Source of the DNA: Agarophyton chilense
Taxonomy: Eukaryota; Rhodophyta; Florideophyceae; Gracilariales; Gracilariaceae
Direction: 5' to 3'
DNA length: 64,000 bases
NCBI GenBank assembly: GCA_030374765.1
Contig: JARGXX010000092.1
Coordinates: 682,001-746,000, forward strand
Shown here piece after piece: positions 32,635 to 42,504 of this stretch; position 1 is the first letter of the stretch; every line of letters starts with the position of its first letter. The notes beneath the pieces were generated by a model. It worked only from the letters and a program-made list of their open reading frames with translations. It did not search any database and was not told the DNA's origin. The position numbers and the translations under genes were made by a program.

Positions 32635-33474
32635 TCAGTCGTCTTTCAGTAGCAACTCCTGAACAACTGGATTGAAACGCGTGAGAGTAGCACTTGCTTT
32701 CACTTTTTCATAGTGAATGACAACTGTCGAAGATATCAAGATTACGAAATTTACTGTGTTACCAAGCAGTATAGGAACACCAGGTCCCTCAATGCGAGAG
32801 GTGGAGAAGGCGGTTGAAGAGAGTGCAGCGAAAGTGCATGCCAACAGCCTCATACCGAGTAGTCGGAAGGTTACATCCGGACTGGATATGAATAAAGCCT
32901 GTTGAAAAGAGTGGGAGAGGGCGCCAAGCACGAGGTACATAAAAGAGGTTCTCCGTGGTTCCGGGGTCATTGTGAACTTTGTGTTAAGATAGGACTCTGG
33001 AAAGAATGATATAGAAACAAGCTGGAGAAGATATGCCAAAGCGCCAACTGCGGCCCCTCCTGTGGAGAAGGCGATACAATTTGTCTTCACTTCTGATGAA
33101 AGGGTACCGCTGACTGGAATGAAGCGGTGAACGAGGAAAAGTATGGCGTTGAGGGGGATGAGTAGAGTAAGGAGTAGAGCCCCGAATTCCAGAAAGGCTC
33201 GTTTCTTCCAGGTATATCGCTGGTTTGGATTGAACGGCGTAGTTTGTAGAGACCCGTATAACGCGTTTATACATTGTACGCCTCCTTCGATTATGAGAAT
33301 GTGTAGCAGGCTTTGGATAGAACATCTCAATAGCGTTATGAGAATAAACCGAAGGAGAGAGTTGAATCTGAATGGAAGCGTATATTGCAGAGCTGGGTCT
33401 ATAACTCCGAAGAGTGTAGCTAGTGTGATTGTGAACGTTAAGGTCGGTGTGAAGAGTGTTTGCTAACTGAACAT
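32635..33474 (-). CDS. polytopic membrane protein, unknown
   Basis: The open frame from 33462 to 32635 encodes at least six hydrophobic segments (e.g. 'FGALLLTLLIPLNAILFLV', 'GNTVNFVILISSTVVI'). No ATG lies in this frame before the upstream stop. A 48-nt intron from 33467 to 33420 (GTTAGC...CACTAG, containing the branch-like CCTTAAC) would join an ATG at 33474 in frame with the rest through a 7-nt first exon. That intron is a prediction; a larger spliced gene including the ORF at 33476-34102 is the alternative. I do not recognise a family. Convergent with the dioxygenase gene. Confidence 0.55.
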
Positions 33475-33475
33475 C

Positions 33476-34102
33476 TTAGTAAAGGCATTCCGGTTTGCTA
33501 GTCTTCCCTGTACGCTGCACATAGGTAACGATATGATACCGCTCTTTGAACAGTTGTTTCAGAGTATCTTGCTGCTGTAGGGAGTTGCGAGTGGGGAGCC
33601 TCCTGGTGGTCGTACAAATGTCACGAATCTCGTCCATGAGCTCGTTGGTGATATGATTCTGGAACCCTCTGACTTCGACCACATTCTGGGTGGTTAGAAG
33701 TTTGATTTGAAGGACTTCGTCGATGGTGATAACCGTTCGATGTGGAAGAATATCCACAGCTGCTGAGCATTGGACAGAAGAACCAGGGGGTAGGGAAAGA
33801 CGTGCTTCGTAGCGCTGCATGCTTGAGAAGGAGAGGAGAGTGTCGTGTAGAAAGGTATTTGTGAGGGACTGGATACAGTATGTTGAGGGCAATGAAGTAG
33901 GGTGGTCATCGATGGATATATATATGTAGTGATCAAAGTAGTTGTTAGGTTGTTGCCGTATCTCTGTTGCGGAGTTTGAATAATTGTTATGAATGAAAAC
34001 CTTTGATAGACTGTAGGAGCGGTTATTGGGTACAGATTTAATTGCAAAGTTGGAAGATTTATGAAGAGTGGTTGTAGTGATGATTTGTGATGTACGAAGC
34101 AA
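33476..34102 (-). CDS. hypothetical protein, possible upstream exon
   Basis: The frame is open for 208 codons but begins with TTG; its first ATG is at 33820. The middle looks protein-like ('VQCSAAVDILPHRTVITIDE', 'NELMDEIRDICTTTRR') with no known domain. Its stop is one base before the ATG proposed for the membrane protein, which suggests that the two may be parts of one spliced gene rather than two genes. Confidence 0.35.
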   Translation of the reverse strand: MLRTSQIITTTTLHKSSNFAIKSVPNNRSYSLSKVFIHNNYSNSATEIRQQPNNYFDHYIYISIDDHPTSLPSTYCIQSLTNTFLHDTLLSFSSMQRYEARLSLPPGSSVQCSAAVDILPHRTVITIDEVLQIKLLTTQNVVEVRGFQNHITNELMDEIRDICTTTRRLPTRNSLQQQDTLKQLFKERYHIVTYVQRTGKTSKPECLY

Positions 34103-34235
34103 TTCTTAATATCGTTTCATATATTCTGACGTGGTGTCGTGCGGATAGCAGTCTTTATCGAGGCAGCGAAGGAGATGGACATATGCTTTAGAAAGGAGGA
34201 CTTGTTTTTATTGGAAGGGGTATATGAATGAAGTA

Positions 34236-35060
34236 CTACCCATTGAGGAGGACGTTCAAGAAGTTCGTATGGAAAGGGGCGGGGTCACGGTTTCCAATGG
34301 ATTTTTGGGCGTTAGAAACGTTGTAGAAGTAGACGTTCCGGAACTCAAAGTCTGAGAACGAGGTGGGGAACTGTGTAAGTGTTTTTCCGTGGGCCAGAAG
34401 TTTTTGGAGTGTTTCTGTTGTATTGTAGGCGATTCCTGTTTCGGATGTGACGATGGCGAGGAGCTCTTTCATTATGGTTGAAACGACTGTGCGGTGTTGT
34501 ACTGCAACTTCGTGCATTGTGATAAAGCCATAAGAGGAGCCGACGAGATTAAAAGCTGATATCCATACGAGTTTTTCGTAGTAAGCTTTAGAGAAGGAGG
34601 GCTGGTTGACGATATGACAAGTGAGGCCTGCGGTACTGAGGCGATTGGCGAGTGCGGGAGCCCATTTGCCGGTGGCAGTTGTGAGACCATGGGGACTGAG
34701 GAGGGTGACACCGTCCTCGGGGGGTGCGTTAAGGGAGGGGACGGCGAGGAAGAGAACGGCTTTGGTGCAGTTTTGGAGCCCATAGGTTGAAAGAAGAGGG
34801 AGAATGTTTCCGTTCTGAAGGAAGACCAGATCCTCTCTGCGGGAGGAAGGGCAGAATTGAATGACGTCTTCGAGTGAATGATTTCTGCCGCAGAAGAAAA
34901 TGGGGCCGTCGGGGATGTATTGCGCGGAGATGAATTCTTGAGTTGAGAGAAAAGCATCTTGTGGGGTGCCGTTGTTGCGAAGCAAAGTGCCGATTCGGCC
35001 TCTGCGGACAATAACGGCTGCGTCGGAGGTGCCAGGGATGGCAGTGAGAGAGTTGGTCAT
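34236..35060 (-). CDS. ketopantoate reductase (ApbA/PanE)-like protein
   Basis: 274 residues from the ATG at 35060. 'EDLVFLQNGNILPLL' matches the 'QNG' region of 2-dehydropantoate 2-reductases, and 'YEKLVWISAFNLVGSSYG' the conserved 'KLLWNxxFNxxxALTG' helix of the C-terminal domain with its catalytic-site Lys. The N-terminus is short and the usual GxGxxG dinucleotide loop is not obvious ('IPGTSDAAVIVRRGRIG' stands in its place), so cofactor use may differ or the first exon may be missing. Members reduce ketopantoate with NADPH in pantothenate synthesis; this divergent form could have another substrate. Confidence 0.55.
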   Translation of the reverse strand: MTNSLTAIPGTSDAAVIVRRGRIGTLLRNNGTPQDAFLSTQEFISAQYIPDGPIFFCGRNHSLEDVIQFCPSSRREDLVFLQNGNILPLLSTYGLQNCTKAVLFLAVPSLNAPPEDGVTLLSPHGLTTATGKWAPALANRLSTAGLTCHIVNQPSFSKAYYEKLVWISAFNLVGSSYGFITMHEVAVQHRTVVSTIMKELLAIVTSETGIAYNTTETLQKLLAHGKTLTQFPTSFSDFEFRNVYFYNVSNAQKSIGNRDPAPFHTNFLNVLLNG

Positions 35061-35572
35061 GTTGATTGCGAAAGGTGTTTGGAGTGCGGTGTGCTTGGAA
35101 TTGAAGAAGTGGTGGGGGTGGCGAGTGTGGAGATGTGATTAAATAGAGAAGGAGTATGGTTGTGGAGGAATGGGTGTTAGGGGTTTTTGGGAAGGAGGTT
35201 AGATTTATGATATTGAATGGTGTTTATCGTGTTAAAAGTGTAGGAGTGTGTGTTGTTATGGAAGTCATAACGGGAAAGAGGGCTTATGAGTAATCGGCGG
35301 TTTGTGTTACGAATGAGTGTGATTTATTATAAATGAGAAGGCTATGAAATTGGGAGTAGTGAGGGAGCGCTGAACATGATAGAAGGTGTAGGAATATGGA
35401 TGGGAGTGTGTGAGTGAGCAATGAGTGGGGTGAAGGGCATCCGGAGCGTAGATGCAGGGGTGTACGAGGGTACTGAAATTGGGCGAGCGCGCGCGAAAAG
35501 CGGGTCAAAAAAAGGAGATAAAAGGCCGGAGGTGGGCCAGAGGATTTTCGAGGGGGGGTGCTGTGTGGGAGG

Positions 35573-36058
35573 ATGCGGGTACTACTGGCCGCACTAAGGG
35601 GAGTGCGCTTGCGCTTGCGGTGGCTCTTGTCGATAGCTTTCGCGGGCGTTGGCGATGTCGAGCGGATCCCCATGGGGCTGGAGATGGGGAAGCTGTGGAG
35701 GGCGAATGAGGAACTGAAGAGGCGTGTGAAGGTGTTGGAAGTGCACATGGAAGGGGTGGGGGAGATTTGGGGTGCGCGGAAGGTGTTGAAGGAGGTGCGA
35801 GAGGAGAGGGGGAGAGCGAAAGTGTCGCCGGTGACGCCAGGGAGACGCGGGGAGCCGGCTGGGATGAAGAAGGGGAGAGAGGAATGGAAAGGGGGAGGAG
35901 TTGGAGAGAGTCGGCTGAAGAAGAGGAGGGTTGGTAAGGATGTGGAGAAGAAGGGTGGGAATGTGTGTGTGGTGGGGCAGCCGGGTGTGAGGAACTTGAG
36001 CAGTGGGGAGGTGGACGAGGTTGAGAATGCGGTGGTGGACTTCTTCAACCTCAAATAA
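35573..36058 (+). CDS. small basic coiled-coil protein, uncertain
   Basis: 161 residues from the ATG at 35573, in a purine-rich plus strand. A hydrophobic/Arg start, a heptad-like stretch ('LWRANEELKRRVKVLEVHM'), then Lys/Arg/Gly-rich linkers and a short acidic end. No known domain. The opposite strand is also open (35284-36159) but Pro/Ser-rich as antisense frames often are, so I prefer this strand with low confidence. Confidence 0.3.
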   Translation: MRVLLAALRGVRLRLRWLLSIAFAGVGDVERIPMGLEMGKLWRANEELKRRVKVLEVHMEGVGEIWGARKVLKEVREERGRAKVSPVTPGRRGEPAGMKKGREEWKGGGVGESRLKKRRVGKDVEKKGGNVCVVGQPGVRNLSSGEVDEVENAVVDFFNLK

Positions 36059-36490
36059 CCTCCCGGTGGAACGCTGGAGCCTAGTAAGCGAAAGGGCCAG
36101 TAATGAGGTAGAAGGTACTGACGACTGCCTTGGTAAGGATCTCCACCTAGAGCGGTCAAAAGTGACCAGTAAACTGCAAATGCAGATTAAACTGCATTAA
36201 GTGGTCAAAACACTAAGATGCATGGAGTTCTTATTTCCAAAATTTATTTTTTCAGGTGCCGAACTAGCGCACTCTGCAAAATTCTTAGATTTTTTGGCTT
36301 TTTATTTACAAAACTAGCTATCTAGCACACTTATCTATCATTCCGAGAACACAGACGAAAAGCAGGGTGCTAAAACGAAGTATTAAACGTTTACTGTACT
36401 GTTTTCCAAGGAAACAACAGTGGTTCTATATTTTTGATTGGCTCTGGAGACTGTTTTGTATATGATGATGGGCTCGCCGGTCCTATATTT
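36059..36490. other. no gene seen
   Basis: AT-rich intergenic stretch before the Harbinger-like element; only short frames and no recognisable repeat. Confidence 0.5.
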
Positions 36491-36653
36491 GGCGACTCCG
36501 AAAAAAAAAAGAACTCAAAATAAGCATACAAAGTGTGGGTAAAATCTACACAAGTTGTACCGTTTTTGTATGCATAAAGGCATGATTTACTCCACCTTCA
36601 CCGCCGTTGTAGGTTGATATGTGCAGGGACACAAATGTTCGTATCCTTGCACC

Positions 36654-37763
36654 ATGACCACCTCCACACCAACTGGCGCAGCGCATCCCCATCCACTGTC
36701 GCCAAACCATCCGTTCAGAATCCCTGCTCTTCCACACTCGCCGGCCCAGCGCCCCTCCTTTTCTCTTCGGACCACCCGGATGTCGGCGCCGTCGGCTGCG
36801 CCATCCGACTCCGCGCATTCTCCTTTGCAGTCACCCCCAGAAGAGAGTTCAGGTGCTGTTCTCCCCCCTGAGCCGGCAATCAGACGAGTTTCCAATGCTC
36901 CTCACACACTTACACCCCCACACAGATCTAGAATCCCGCCGTCCGGGCGCAAAATCCGACGAAATCGCGGAAATGAGCGACGCTAAGGGCGGCAGAGCAA
37001 AAAGAAAAAGAACCCTGCTGCTGGCGAGCGTGGTGCGACCTTCACTGAGGTGGATCTCGAGTGTTTCTTGGAAGTTCTCCAAGAGCAGTTGCCAGTAGGA
37101 GGGGAAGAGTGGGATGCTGTCTCACGAGTGCATAAGAGGCGGTACCCCGAGGAGAACCGTTCTATCGAATCTCTCCCCCGCAAGTTTACTCTTCTGTATC
37201 GAAAGAAAGTTCCATCAGCCGACCTGCGTATACCTCCAACTGTGTTGTTGGCAAAAATTCGCCAAGACATGACTGCTCGCGTCGATATGGGAGAGGGTGC
37301 AGCGGATGAAGTAATGGATCTTATTTCGAATCAGGATGCAGATAGGGAGGCTGAGGTTAGTGGCGAAGAGATTTCGAAGGAAGAGACTGTGGAGGAAGAG
37401 ACTGCTCCAAGAGCAAGAAGCACGACGCCATCTGTCAGCCCATCGTTCCCGTTGGTGCAAAAAAGTGCACTTCGTACAACAACTAAAGAGGGAGAGTCTG
37501 TGTTGGAGCATTTCAAAGCATCCATGCTTCAGAATAGAGAGGTTCGGGCTGAGGAAAGGGAGCGCCTGGCTCAGGAGAGAGAGGATGGCAGAGTGAGACG
37601 TAGGGAGGCCACTGAGCGGGAGGAAAAAATTCATGAGGAACAGAGACGGGAAAGGGAAGAGGAGGGGAGAGAAGCTTTCGAACAGAACGAAGAAGACCGT
37701 AATGCGAGGGAAGCTTACATGCAAATTTTTATGATAACGTTTGCCAAAGTTTCAAGAAAGTGA
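36654..37763 (+). pseudogene. DUF6818-type (Myb-like) DNA-binding protein of the Harbinger-like element
   Basis: One frame from the ATG at 36654 to 37763, with a single in-frame TAA at 36984-36986. The first 110 residues are Pro/Ser-rich. Past the stop comes a basic patch (GRQSKKKKN), then 'FTEVDLECFLEVLQEQLPVG', 'WDAVSRVHKRRYPEENRS', 'LPRKFTLLYRKK', the pattern I know from DUF6818 Myb-like domains of oomycete and algal transposon-linked proteins. The tail is a long Glu/Arg coiled coil. TAA could be a point mutation of a sense codon, or the upstream part may be leader with translation starting later. Confidence 0.6.
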
Positions 37764-37901
37764 AATGAAACAAAGCTACTTTTGGCAGAAACTTCCAATG
37801 CTATTTGTCTTTAGTGAAACGTCAGTTGTACTAAGGTAAAAAGATGTTTGCCTCCACACTCAACTGTGGCATAAACGATGTAAGAATCTGATTCATGCCG
37901 A

Positions 37902-38843
37902 CTAGGCGAGTCCGCACATTAAACAGAAGAGCAAAAGGTGTAAGATCAGACGCCACTCACCTCTCCCTTCGTAAATCAAGCGATCTTTGAGACGCGGAAA
38001 CGAACCTTTAAACGCACGCGTGCCCCATTCCAATCCCTGCCTAGCAGATGTAGCCTGCAGATCTCTGTGTACCGTTGCAGTGTCTGCTGTCCCCGGCAGA
38101 TCTTGTGCAGACTTAATTAAAAACGGGCATTGTCCCCCACAAAAAGCCGAATCAATCACGCATGTCCCACCAGTCTGATTAAATAATGTTTCTAGTTTTG
38201 TGTATATAGGCCCCCATTCGGCTATTGAAGAGTTGTAAATTGATCCTGGGGCATTGAAGGCACATGCAATTACGACTCCAGAAGGTTCAAATACCAACAC
38301 GTTAGATATATAATGGTCATGTTGCCAACCATTGTAAAAGATATTCTAGATCATGGCATTATTACTCTGATGTGAGTAGAGCTTATAAACGTCTGCAACA
38401 GCATATAAATCAAGATGCAAGAATTATTATGCTGATATGGCCCTCTGGAACGTTCGTACTTCCTCATAAGATGGCATTTGAACTGCAGCTTCTGCAGTGC
38501 TCGTAAGCGCGCGAAGTAGTATATGTTTCCCATAACGAAGAAACGTCGAACACGCTGAACCTTTTAAACCAACTAAAGCTGATAGGACCATCGAGAAACC
38601 GCGCGTGCGGTACAATGCTAACGTTAAACCAAAACAATGAGGCGCTGTCATAGATTGCGGCCGTTCCCTACGTTCACCGATCATCTCACTGATAATGTAT
38701 CCAGTACGTCTATATGAAGTGTATATATCATGTAAAGCGACAAACACACCTAAGATGAACAGAATCGATCGATTATCGAAGCCGCAGAGTGTAAGAAATG
38801 CTTGTTCAGAACTTGAGCAGTAAAACACGGCAAGCGCTGACAT
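37902..38843 (-). pseudogene. Harbinger-type DDE transposase remnant
   Basis: N-terminal part 38843-38427 ('FLTLCGFDNRSI', 'SMTAPHCFGLTLALYRTRG', 'SYEEVRTFQRAI'); then frame breaks and a TAG in 'AMI*NIFYNGWQHDHYISNV'; then 37902-38300 with 'SIAEWGPIYTKLE', 'VIDSAFCGGQCPFLIKSAQD' and 'FPRLKDRLIYEG'. These match the DDE superfamily endonuclease core (DDE_Tnp_4): D in the N-x-W-H-D-H block, D in VIDSAF, E/R in the last helix region. It converges on the Myb-like gene and is non-functional through multiple lesions. Confidence 0.7.
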
Positions 38844-39163
38844 TTGCCAAGCCTGTAGTGCAGAGCGAGTAGTTCTGTGATCTCTTCGGCGACAAGATTC
38901 GAGCGATACGGCTTAACGGAAATAGAGGTGCCGTCTTCGCTTCGAATTTTTGAGATGCAAGAGAAGGTAAAGTTGCTGCATCGTTTATTGTCGATGAGTG
39001 TGATGGTGGCAGAAGTGAATGATTCTGGGAGCGGTTACAAGCTGTGAATATGATATGTGTTTGTGTCGAGGCACCAATCTTGTTTTTAGGACGGAAACCT
39101 TAAATAGTATGCACGAACGCGTACCTATTTATGTACTCGCAAATTGCATTTTTCGGAGTCGCC

Positions 39164-39460
39164 CATTATTGACGCGCACTGTACGATACGCAGTGTGGTG
39201 GTTTCGCCATGAGGCCCCACACAGCGGCGAGAGCAGGTCGGCCACCCCACGTTGCCACGACAAAGACGTTTGTGCGAATCTGGGACGTGGCCACGTGTAT
39301 AGGCTCAGAGCTTGCGAGGCGGCCTCACACGGACAACCGAATGAATGCCGAACACGAATGGCCTGGCGTGGACCGTTGGTTGAAGAGGTGTTGCGTCATC
39401 GGCGGTCGTGGTAGCCCACCGCGCGTTGCGTCGTCTTCGCTATAGCTGTTTCGCGCCATT
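39164..39460. promoter_or_regulatory. IspG upstream region
   Basis: The 297 bp between the transposon end and the IspG ATG. It must hold the IspG promoter unless the promoter lies inside the transposon; no distinct core element was recognised. Confidence 0.4.
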
Positions 39461-40894
39461 ATGGTGCCTACCTTCGTTAATGCCGCGCCTTCTTCTTGGA
39501 GAACCCACGCTTGGCGCCCGTCGATTTCGGCGAGGCATCGGCGTTTGGCGGGAGGGTATGTCGCGCCGCGCATGCACGACGGACCGGCTCGACCGTCACC
39601 TCCGCCGGAATTGGTCAAGGATAAGTCGTTCATGTCCGACCAGTCCGGCATTGCGGGTCTGGACATTGAAAGCGGCGCCATTCAGCGCCGACCCACTCGC
39701 GTGGTGCGCGTGGGCGAGATTCTGATTGGCGGTGGCAACCCGGTGGTCGTTCAGAGCATGATTAATGAAGACACACTTGACATTGACAACGCGGTGAATT
39801 CCATCCGCGAAATGCACGAGGCTGGGTGTGAAATTGTTCGCGTCACGTGCGTTAGCATGGCGCATGCCCACGCGGTGGGCTTTATCAAGGAGAAGCTGCG
39901 TGCGGAGTACAAGGATGTTCCTCTGGTAGCTGACGTGCATCACAATGGACTCAAGATCGCGTTAGAGGTGGCCAAACACGTGGACAAGGTACGCATCAAT
40001 CCTGGGCTGTACGTGTTTGAGAAGCCTGACGTGAATCGCACCGAGTACAACAGCGAAGAGTTTGAGGCGGCCAAGAACAAGCTGCGAGATACACTCGAGC
40101 CTCTCATTGTGAGCTTGAGAGACCAGGGCAAGGCGCTACGAATCGGAGTGAACCACGGGTCGCTGTCGGAGCGCATGTTGTTTACATATGGCGACACGCC
40201 GCGCGGTATGGTGGAGAGCGCTTTGGAATGCATCCGCGTGTGTGAGGACCTTAACTTTCACAACATTGTCATCTCAATGAAGGCCAGCAAAGTGCTGGTA
40301 ATGCTAGCGGCATACCGCATGCTCGCCAAGGTACTGGACGCAAATGGGATGAACTATCCGTTGCATCTGGGCGTGACGGAGGCAGGGGATGGGGAGTACG
40401 GAAGGATTAAGAGCACGCTGGGTATCGGTACGCTGTTGGCGGAGGGGCTGGGGGATACGATCCGTGTGTCGTTAACAGAGGCGCCTGTGAAGGAGATCCC
40501 CGTGTGTTATGGGATCCTGCAAGGGTTGGGGCTGCGCCGGACCATGGTAGAGTATGTGGCGTGCCCGTCGTGCGGAAGGACGCTGTTCAACCTGGAGACA
40601 GTGTTGCACGAGGTGCGCGAGGCAACAAAGCACATGCCGGGGCTCTCGATTGCGGTGATGGGATGCATCGTGAACGGACCGGGCGAGATGGCGGACGCCG
40701 ACTATGGGTACGTGGGCAAGCAGGCGGGCTTCATCTCGCTGTACCGGGGACGCAAGGAGATTCGCACGGTGCGGGAGACGAACGGGGTGGAGGAGCTCAT
40801 CAAGCTGTTGAAGGAGGACGGAGTATGGGTGGAAGCGCCAGCGGCAGAGGGTAGTGCGGTGGGGGAGGAGCGCGTAGCGGCGGTACGTAAATAG
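39461..40894 (+). CDS. ispG: 4-hydroxy-3-methylbut-2-enyl diphosphate synthase, plastid-targeted
   Basis: 477 residues from the ATG at 39461, intronless. It converts methylerythritol cyclodiphosphate to HMBPP in the plastid MEP isoprenoid pathway, using a [4Fe-4S] cluster. The first ~65 residues are Arg/Ser/Ala/Pro-rich, as in a transit peptide. From '[20 protein letters not shown]' the TIM barrel follows ('VQSMINEDT', 'LVADVHHN', 'KVRINPG', 'RIGVNHGSL'), then the reductase-like domain with cluster ligands Cys368, Cys371 and Cys402 and the 'GCIVNGPGE' motif with Glu409. Its length matches cyanobacterial enzymes; the extra ~250-residue domain of land-plant and many bacterial forms is absent. 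Host gene between the Harbinger remnant and the DP gene. Confidence 0.95.
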   Translation: MVPTFVNAAPSSWRTHAWRPSISARHRRLAGGYVAPRMHDGPARPSPPPELVKDKSFMSDQSGIAGLDIESGAIQRRPTRVVRVGEILIGGGNPVVVQSMINEDTLDIDNAVNSIREMHEAGCEIVRVTCVSMAHAHAVGFIKEKLRAEYKDVPLVADVHHNGLKIALEVAKHVDKVRINPGLYVFEKPDVNRTEYNSEEFEAAKNKLRDTLEPLIVSLRDQGKALRIGVNHGSLSERMLFTYGDTPRGMVESALECIRVCEDLNFHNIVISMKASKVLVMLAAYRMLAKVLDANGMNYPLHLGVTEAGDGEYGRIKSTLGIGTLLAEGLGDTIRVSLTEAPVKEIPVCYGILQGLGLRRTMVEYVACPSCGRTLFNLETVLHEVREATKHMPGLSIAVMGCIVNGPGEMADADYGYVGKQAGFISLYRGRKEIRTVRETNGVEELIKLLKEDGVWVEAPAAEGSAVGEERVAAVRK

Positions 40895-41403
40895 CGTCTT
40901 TGCTTTGTTGTTGCGACGGGTGGCTGGCGCCATTCATTTTGAAAAGTAGGCGAGGAAAATTTGAATTTGCGCCAGCTGTCGCAGGAGTGCGGAGGTTGGG
41001 GGGGGGGTAGGGAGGGGGAGGGGGGGGGGGTTGGTCGTGAGAGTGGAGCACGTAGGAGGTTGGGGGGGGATGAGTGCGTGTGGGGGATGCGAATGACGAG
41101 CGTTCGAGTGTGGTGCGGCCATCGTGCCGCTCTCAAGTCGTGAGAGCGCGGAGGCGAGTCCGCTGCCGCTCTTAAGTGACGCATTTGAGCGCACGCCGCC
41201 GCCGCGTTGCCGTTGGCGCCACTTTCGCTTCGCCTTCCCTCACCCGCAACCCCCCCGCCTCTCCCCCTCTCCCCCTCTTCGCCGCTCCCCCTCTTCGCCG
41301 CTCCCCCTCCCTCTTCCCCCTCACCGTCCCGCCGCCGTCCCGCCGCCGTCCTACTGCCGTCCCCCCTCCCCTTCCCCGCGCTCACGACCTCGTGCCGCAC
41401 CCG
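40895..41403. promoter_or_regulatory. G-rich then C-rich intergenic region before DP gene
   Basis: Contains long G runs (about 40999-41033, several runs of 5-10 G) able to form a G-quadruplex on the plus strand, and a CT-rich run (about 41240-41390) just before the DP ATG. It separates two same-strand host genes and probably holds the IspG 3' end and the DP promoter. Confidence 0.45.
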
Positions 41404-42489
41404 ATGGTGCGTCACCCGCCTGACTGCGCTGCTTGCGCCGCTAACCGCGCCGCGCTATTGCGCAACGCGCCGCCACCGCGCGTGTGCGAGCTCAGTCGTC
41501 GCGAGCAGCACTTACGCTCGCCACGCCCTCCATTGAGACAAATCGCTTGTCCGCAGCAAACGCGTTACGCGCCTCCCTCCCGCGTCCCAGCTCCCTCCGC
41601 CACCCCCTCCAAGCCGAAGACGTTGGCCGCTCGATCGGCCACCTCGGCTTCCGCCGCCATCGCCCCGTATCAGGCCGGTCTCAAAGCATTCACCTCCTTG
41701 GTCGCCGACAAGCTTGTTCGATTTCGAAGCATTCAGCACACCGCCCTGGCCGACATGCTTGTCGCTGAGGCACTTGACGGTTGTCAGGACAAGCCTTGCT
41801 ACGATTCTATGACTATCGATAAGAACATTCGCAGAAGGACCTATGATACTCTCAACGTGTTCGCTTCCATGGGCATCGTCGTTCGCTCCGGTAAGAACGT
41901 CATGTGGAAAGGTCATCAAGCCATCCTGCAGCAGATGCAACCGTGCCGCTGCAAACGGGAACGCCCGTCTCATCCAACCGACCAACCCCGCCAAACGCAC
42001 CTTCCCCCGCGAACCCATCATCTACAAACGTGCCATGTCGCCCTTCTAACACATCTCAAACGAAACGTCCAAACCCGTCGCTCATGTATCGAAACCAAGC
42101 GAAGGTTTTTACAAGCATTGCAACGCCGCCAACAGTCCCTGTGCGCTCTTCTTGCCAGAAACGTCCAGAACGATTCCTCTAGGGTTCGCGCCGGTCGATA
42201 CTCCATGTGCAGCGATTTATCATTCCGCGTACCGTGTCACGCCAATTGTATCGAGATGCCCTTCATCATAGTCGTGTGCAAAGCTTCATCCTCATCTTCC
42301 GACTCGTGCCTTGTAGAACTCAGCGACGATCGCCTCAGCGTTGGATTGAGTTTCGATACTCCTTTCCGTGTGTTGCATGACTATACACTCGTGGACCTCG
42401 TCATGAACTGCTCGCTCAACAAAAGCGCTCACGCCCGCCCCCACACCCAACAAAACCAAAACCTCAACCCCGCCTCTTCAGCACCATAA
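41404..42489 (+). CDS. E2F dimerisation partner (DP) transcription factor
   Basis: 361 residues; the frame is open upstream, but the ATG at 41404 is the first Met. Winged-helix DNA-binding domain at about residues 92-175: 'GLKAFTSLVADKLVRF', 'TALADMLVAEAL', then 'NIRRRTYDTLNVFASMGIV' with the RRRxYD DNA-contact motif and 'KGHQAI', the DP (not E2F) version. A Lys/Arg-rich linker is followed by a C-terminal DP-type marked box ('CIEMPFIIVV', 'LSFDTPFRVLHD') for dimerisation with E2F. DP/E2F dimers control G1/S cell-cycle genes. Its stop lies about 15 bp from the stop of the convergent WLM gene. Confidence 0.88.
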   Translation: MVRHPPDCAACAANRAALLRNAPPPRVCELSRREQHLRSPRPPLRQIACPQQTRYAPPSRVPAPSATPSKPKTLAARSATSASAAIAPYQAGLKAFTSLVADKLVRFRSIQHTALADMLVAEALDGCQDKPCYDSMTIDKNIRRRTYDTLNVFASMGIVVRSGKNVMWKGHQAILQQMQPCRCKRERPSHPTDQPRQTHLPPRTHHLQTCHVALLTHLKRNVQTRRSCIETKRRFLQALQRRQQSLCALLARNVQNDSSRVRAGRYSMCSDLSFRVPCHANCIEMPFIIVVCKASSSSSDSCLVELSDDRLSVGLSFDTPFRVLHDYTLVDLVMNCSLNKSAHARPHTQQNQNLNPASSAP

Positions 42490-42504
42490 ACGGAAGTCTT
42501 ACTT

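Larger units (their letters stand above)
18150..32640. mobile_element. candidate large transposon-like gene cluster with epigenetic enzymes
   Basis: Five large genes are packed with short intergenic gaps. Transposase (+) and ORF2 (-) converge 110 bp apart; the methyltransferase-SET gene (-) diverges from the ParB-like gene (+) across a palindrome array; the ParB-like and dioxygenase genes overlap. Coding gaps are small and the domain set (transposase, DNA methyltransferase, SET, 2OG dioxygenase, ParB fold) is typical of large selfish elements. It is known that KDZ transposons in fungi associate with TET/JBP dioxygenases. I found no terminal inverted repeats or target duplications, so the limits, and the view that this is one element, are inference. 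Confidence 0.5.
36491..39163. mobile_element. PIF/Harbinger-like DNA transposon (decayed)
   Basis: A perfect 15-bp inverted repeat, GGCGACTCCGAAAAA at 36491-36505 and its complement at 39149-39163, bounds two convergent genes: a Myb-like (DUF6818-type) protein and a DDE_4-type transposase. This two-gene plan is that of PIF/Harbinger elements. The flanks (TTT and CAT) do not show the expected 3-bp duplication. Both genes contain stops, so the copy is dead. Confidence 0.65.

Noticed and set aside
35284-36159. 291-codon minus-strand ORF
   Set aside because: Ser/Pro/Thr/Phe-rich, typical antisense of a purine-rich strand; no domain. The plus-strand ORF was kept at low confidence.
40504-41415. 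Long ORFs overlapping the IspG end and the G-rich region
   Set aside because: Shadow frames of IspG and low-complexity G/C tracts.
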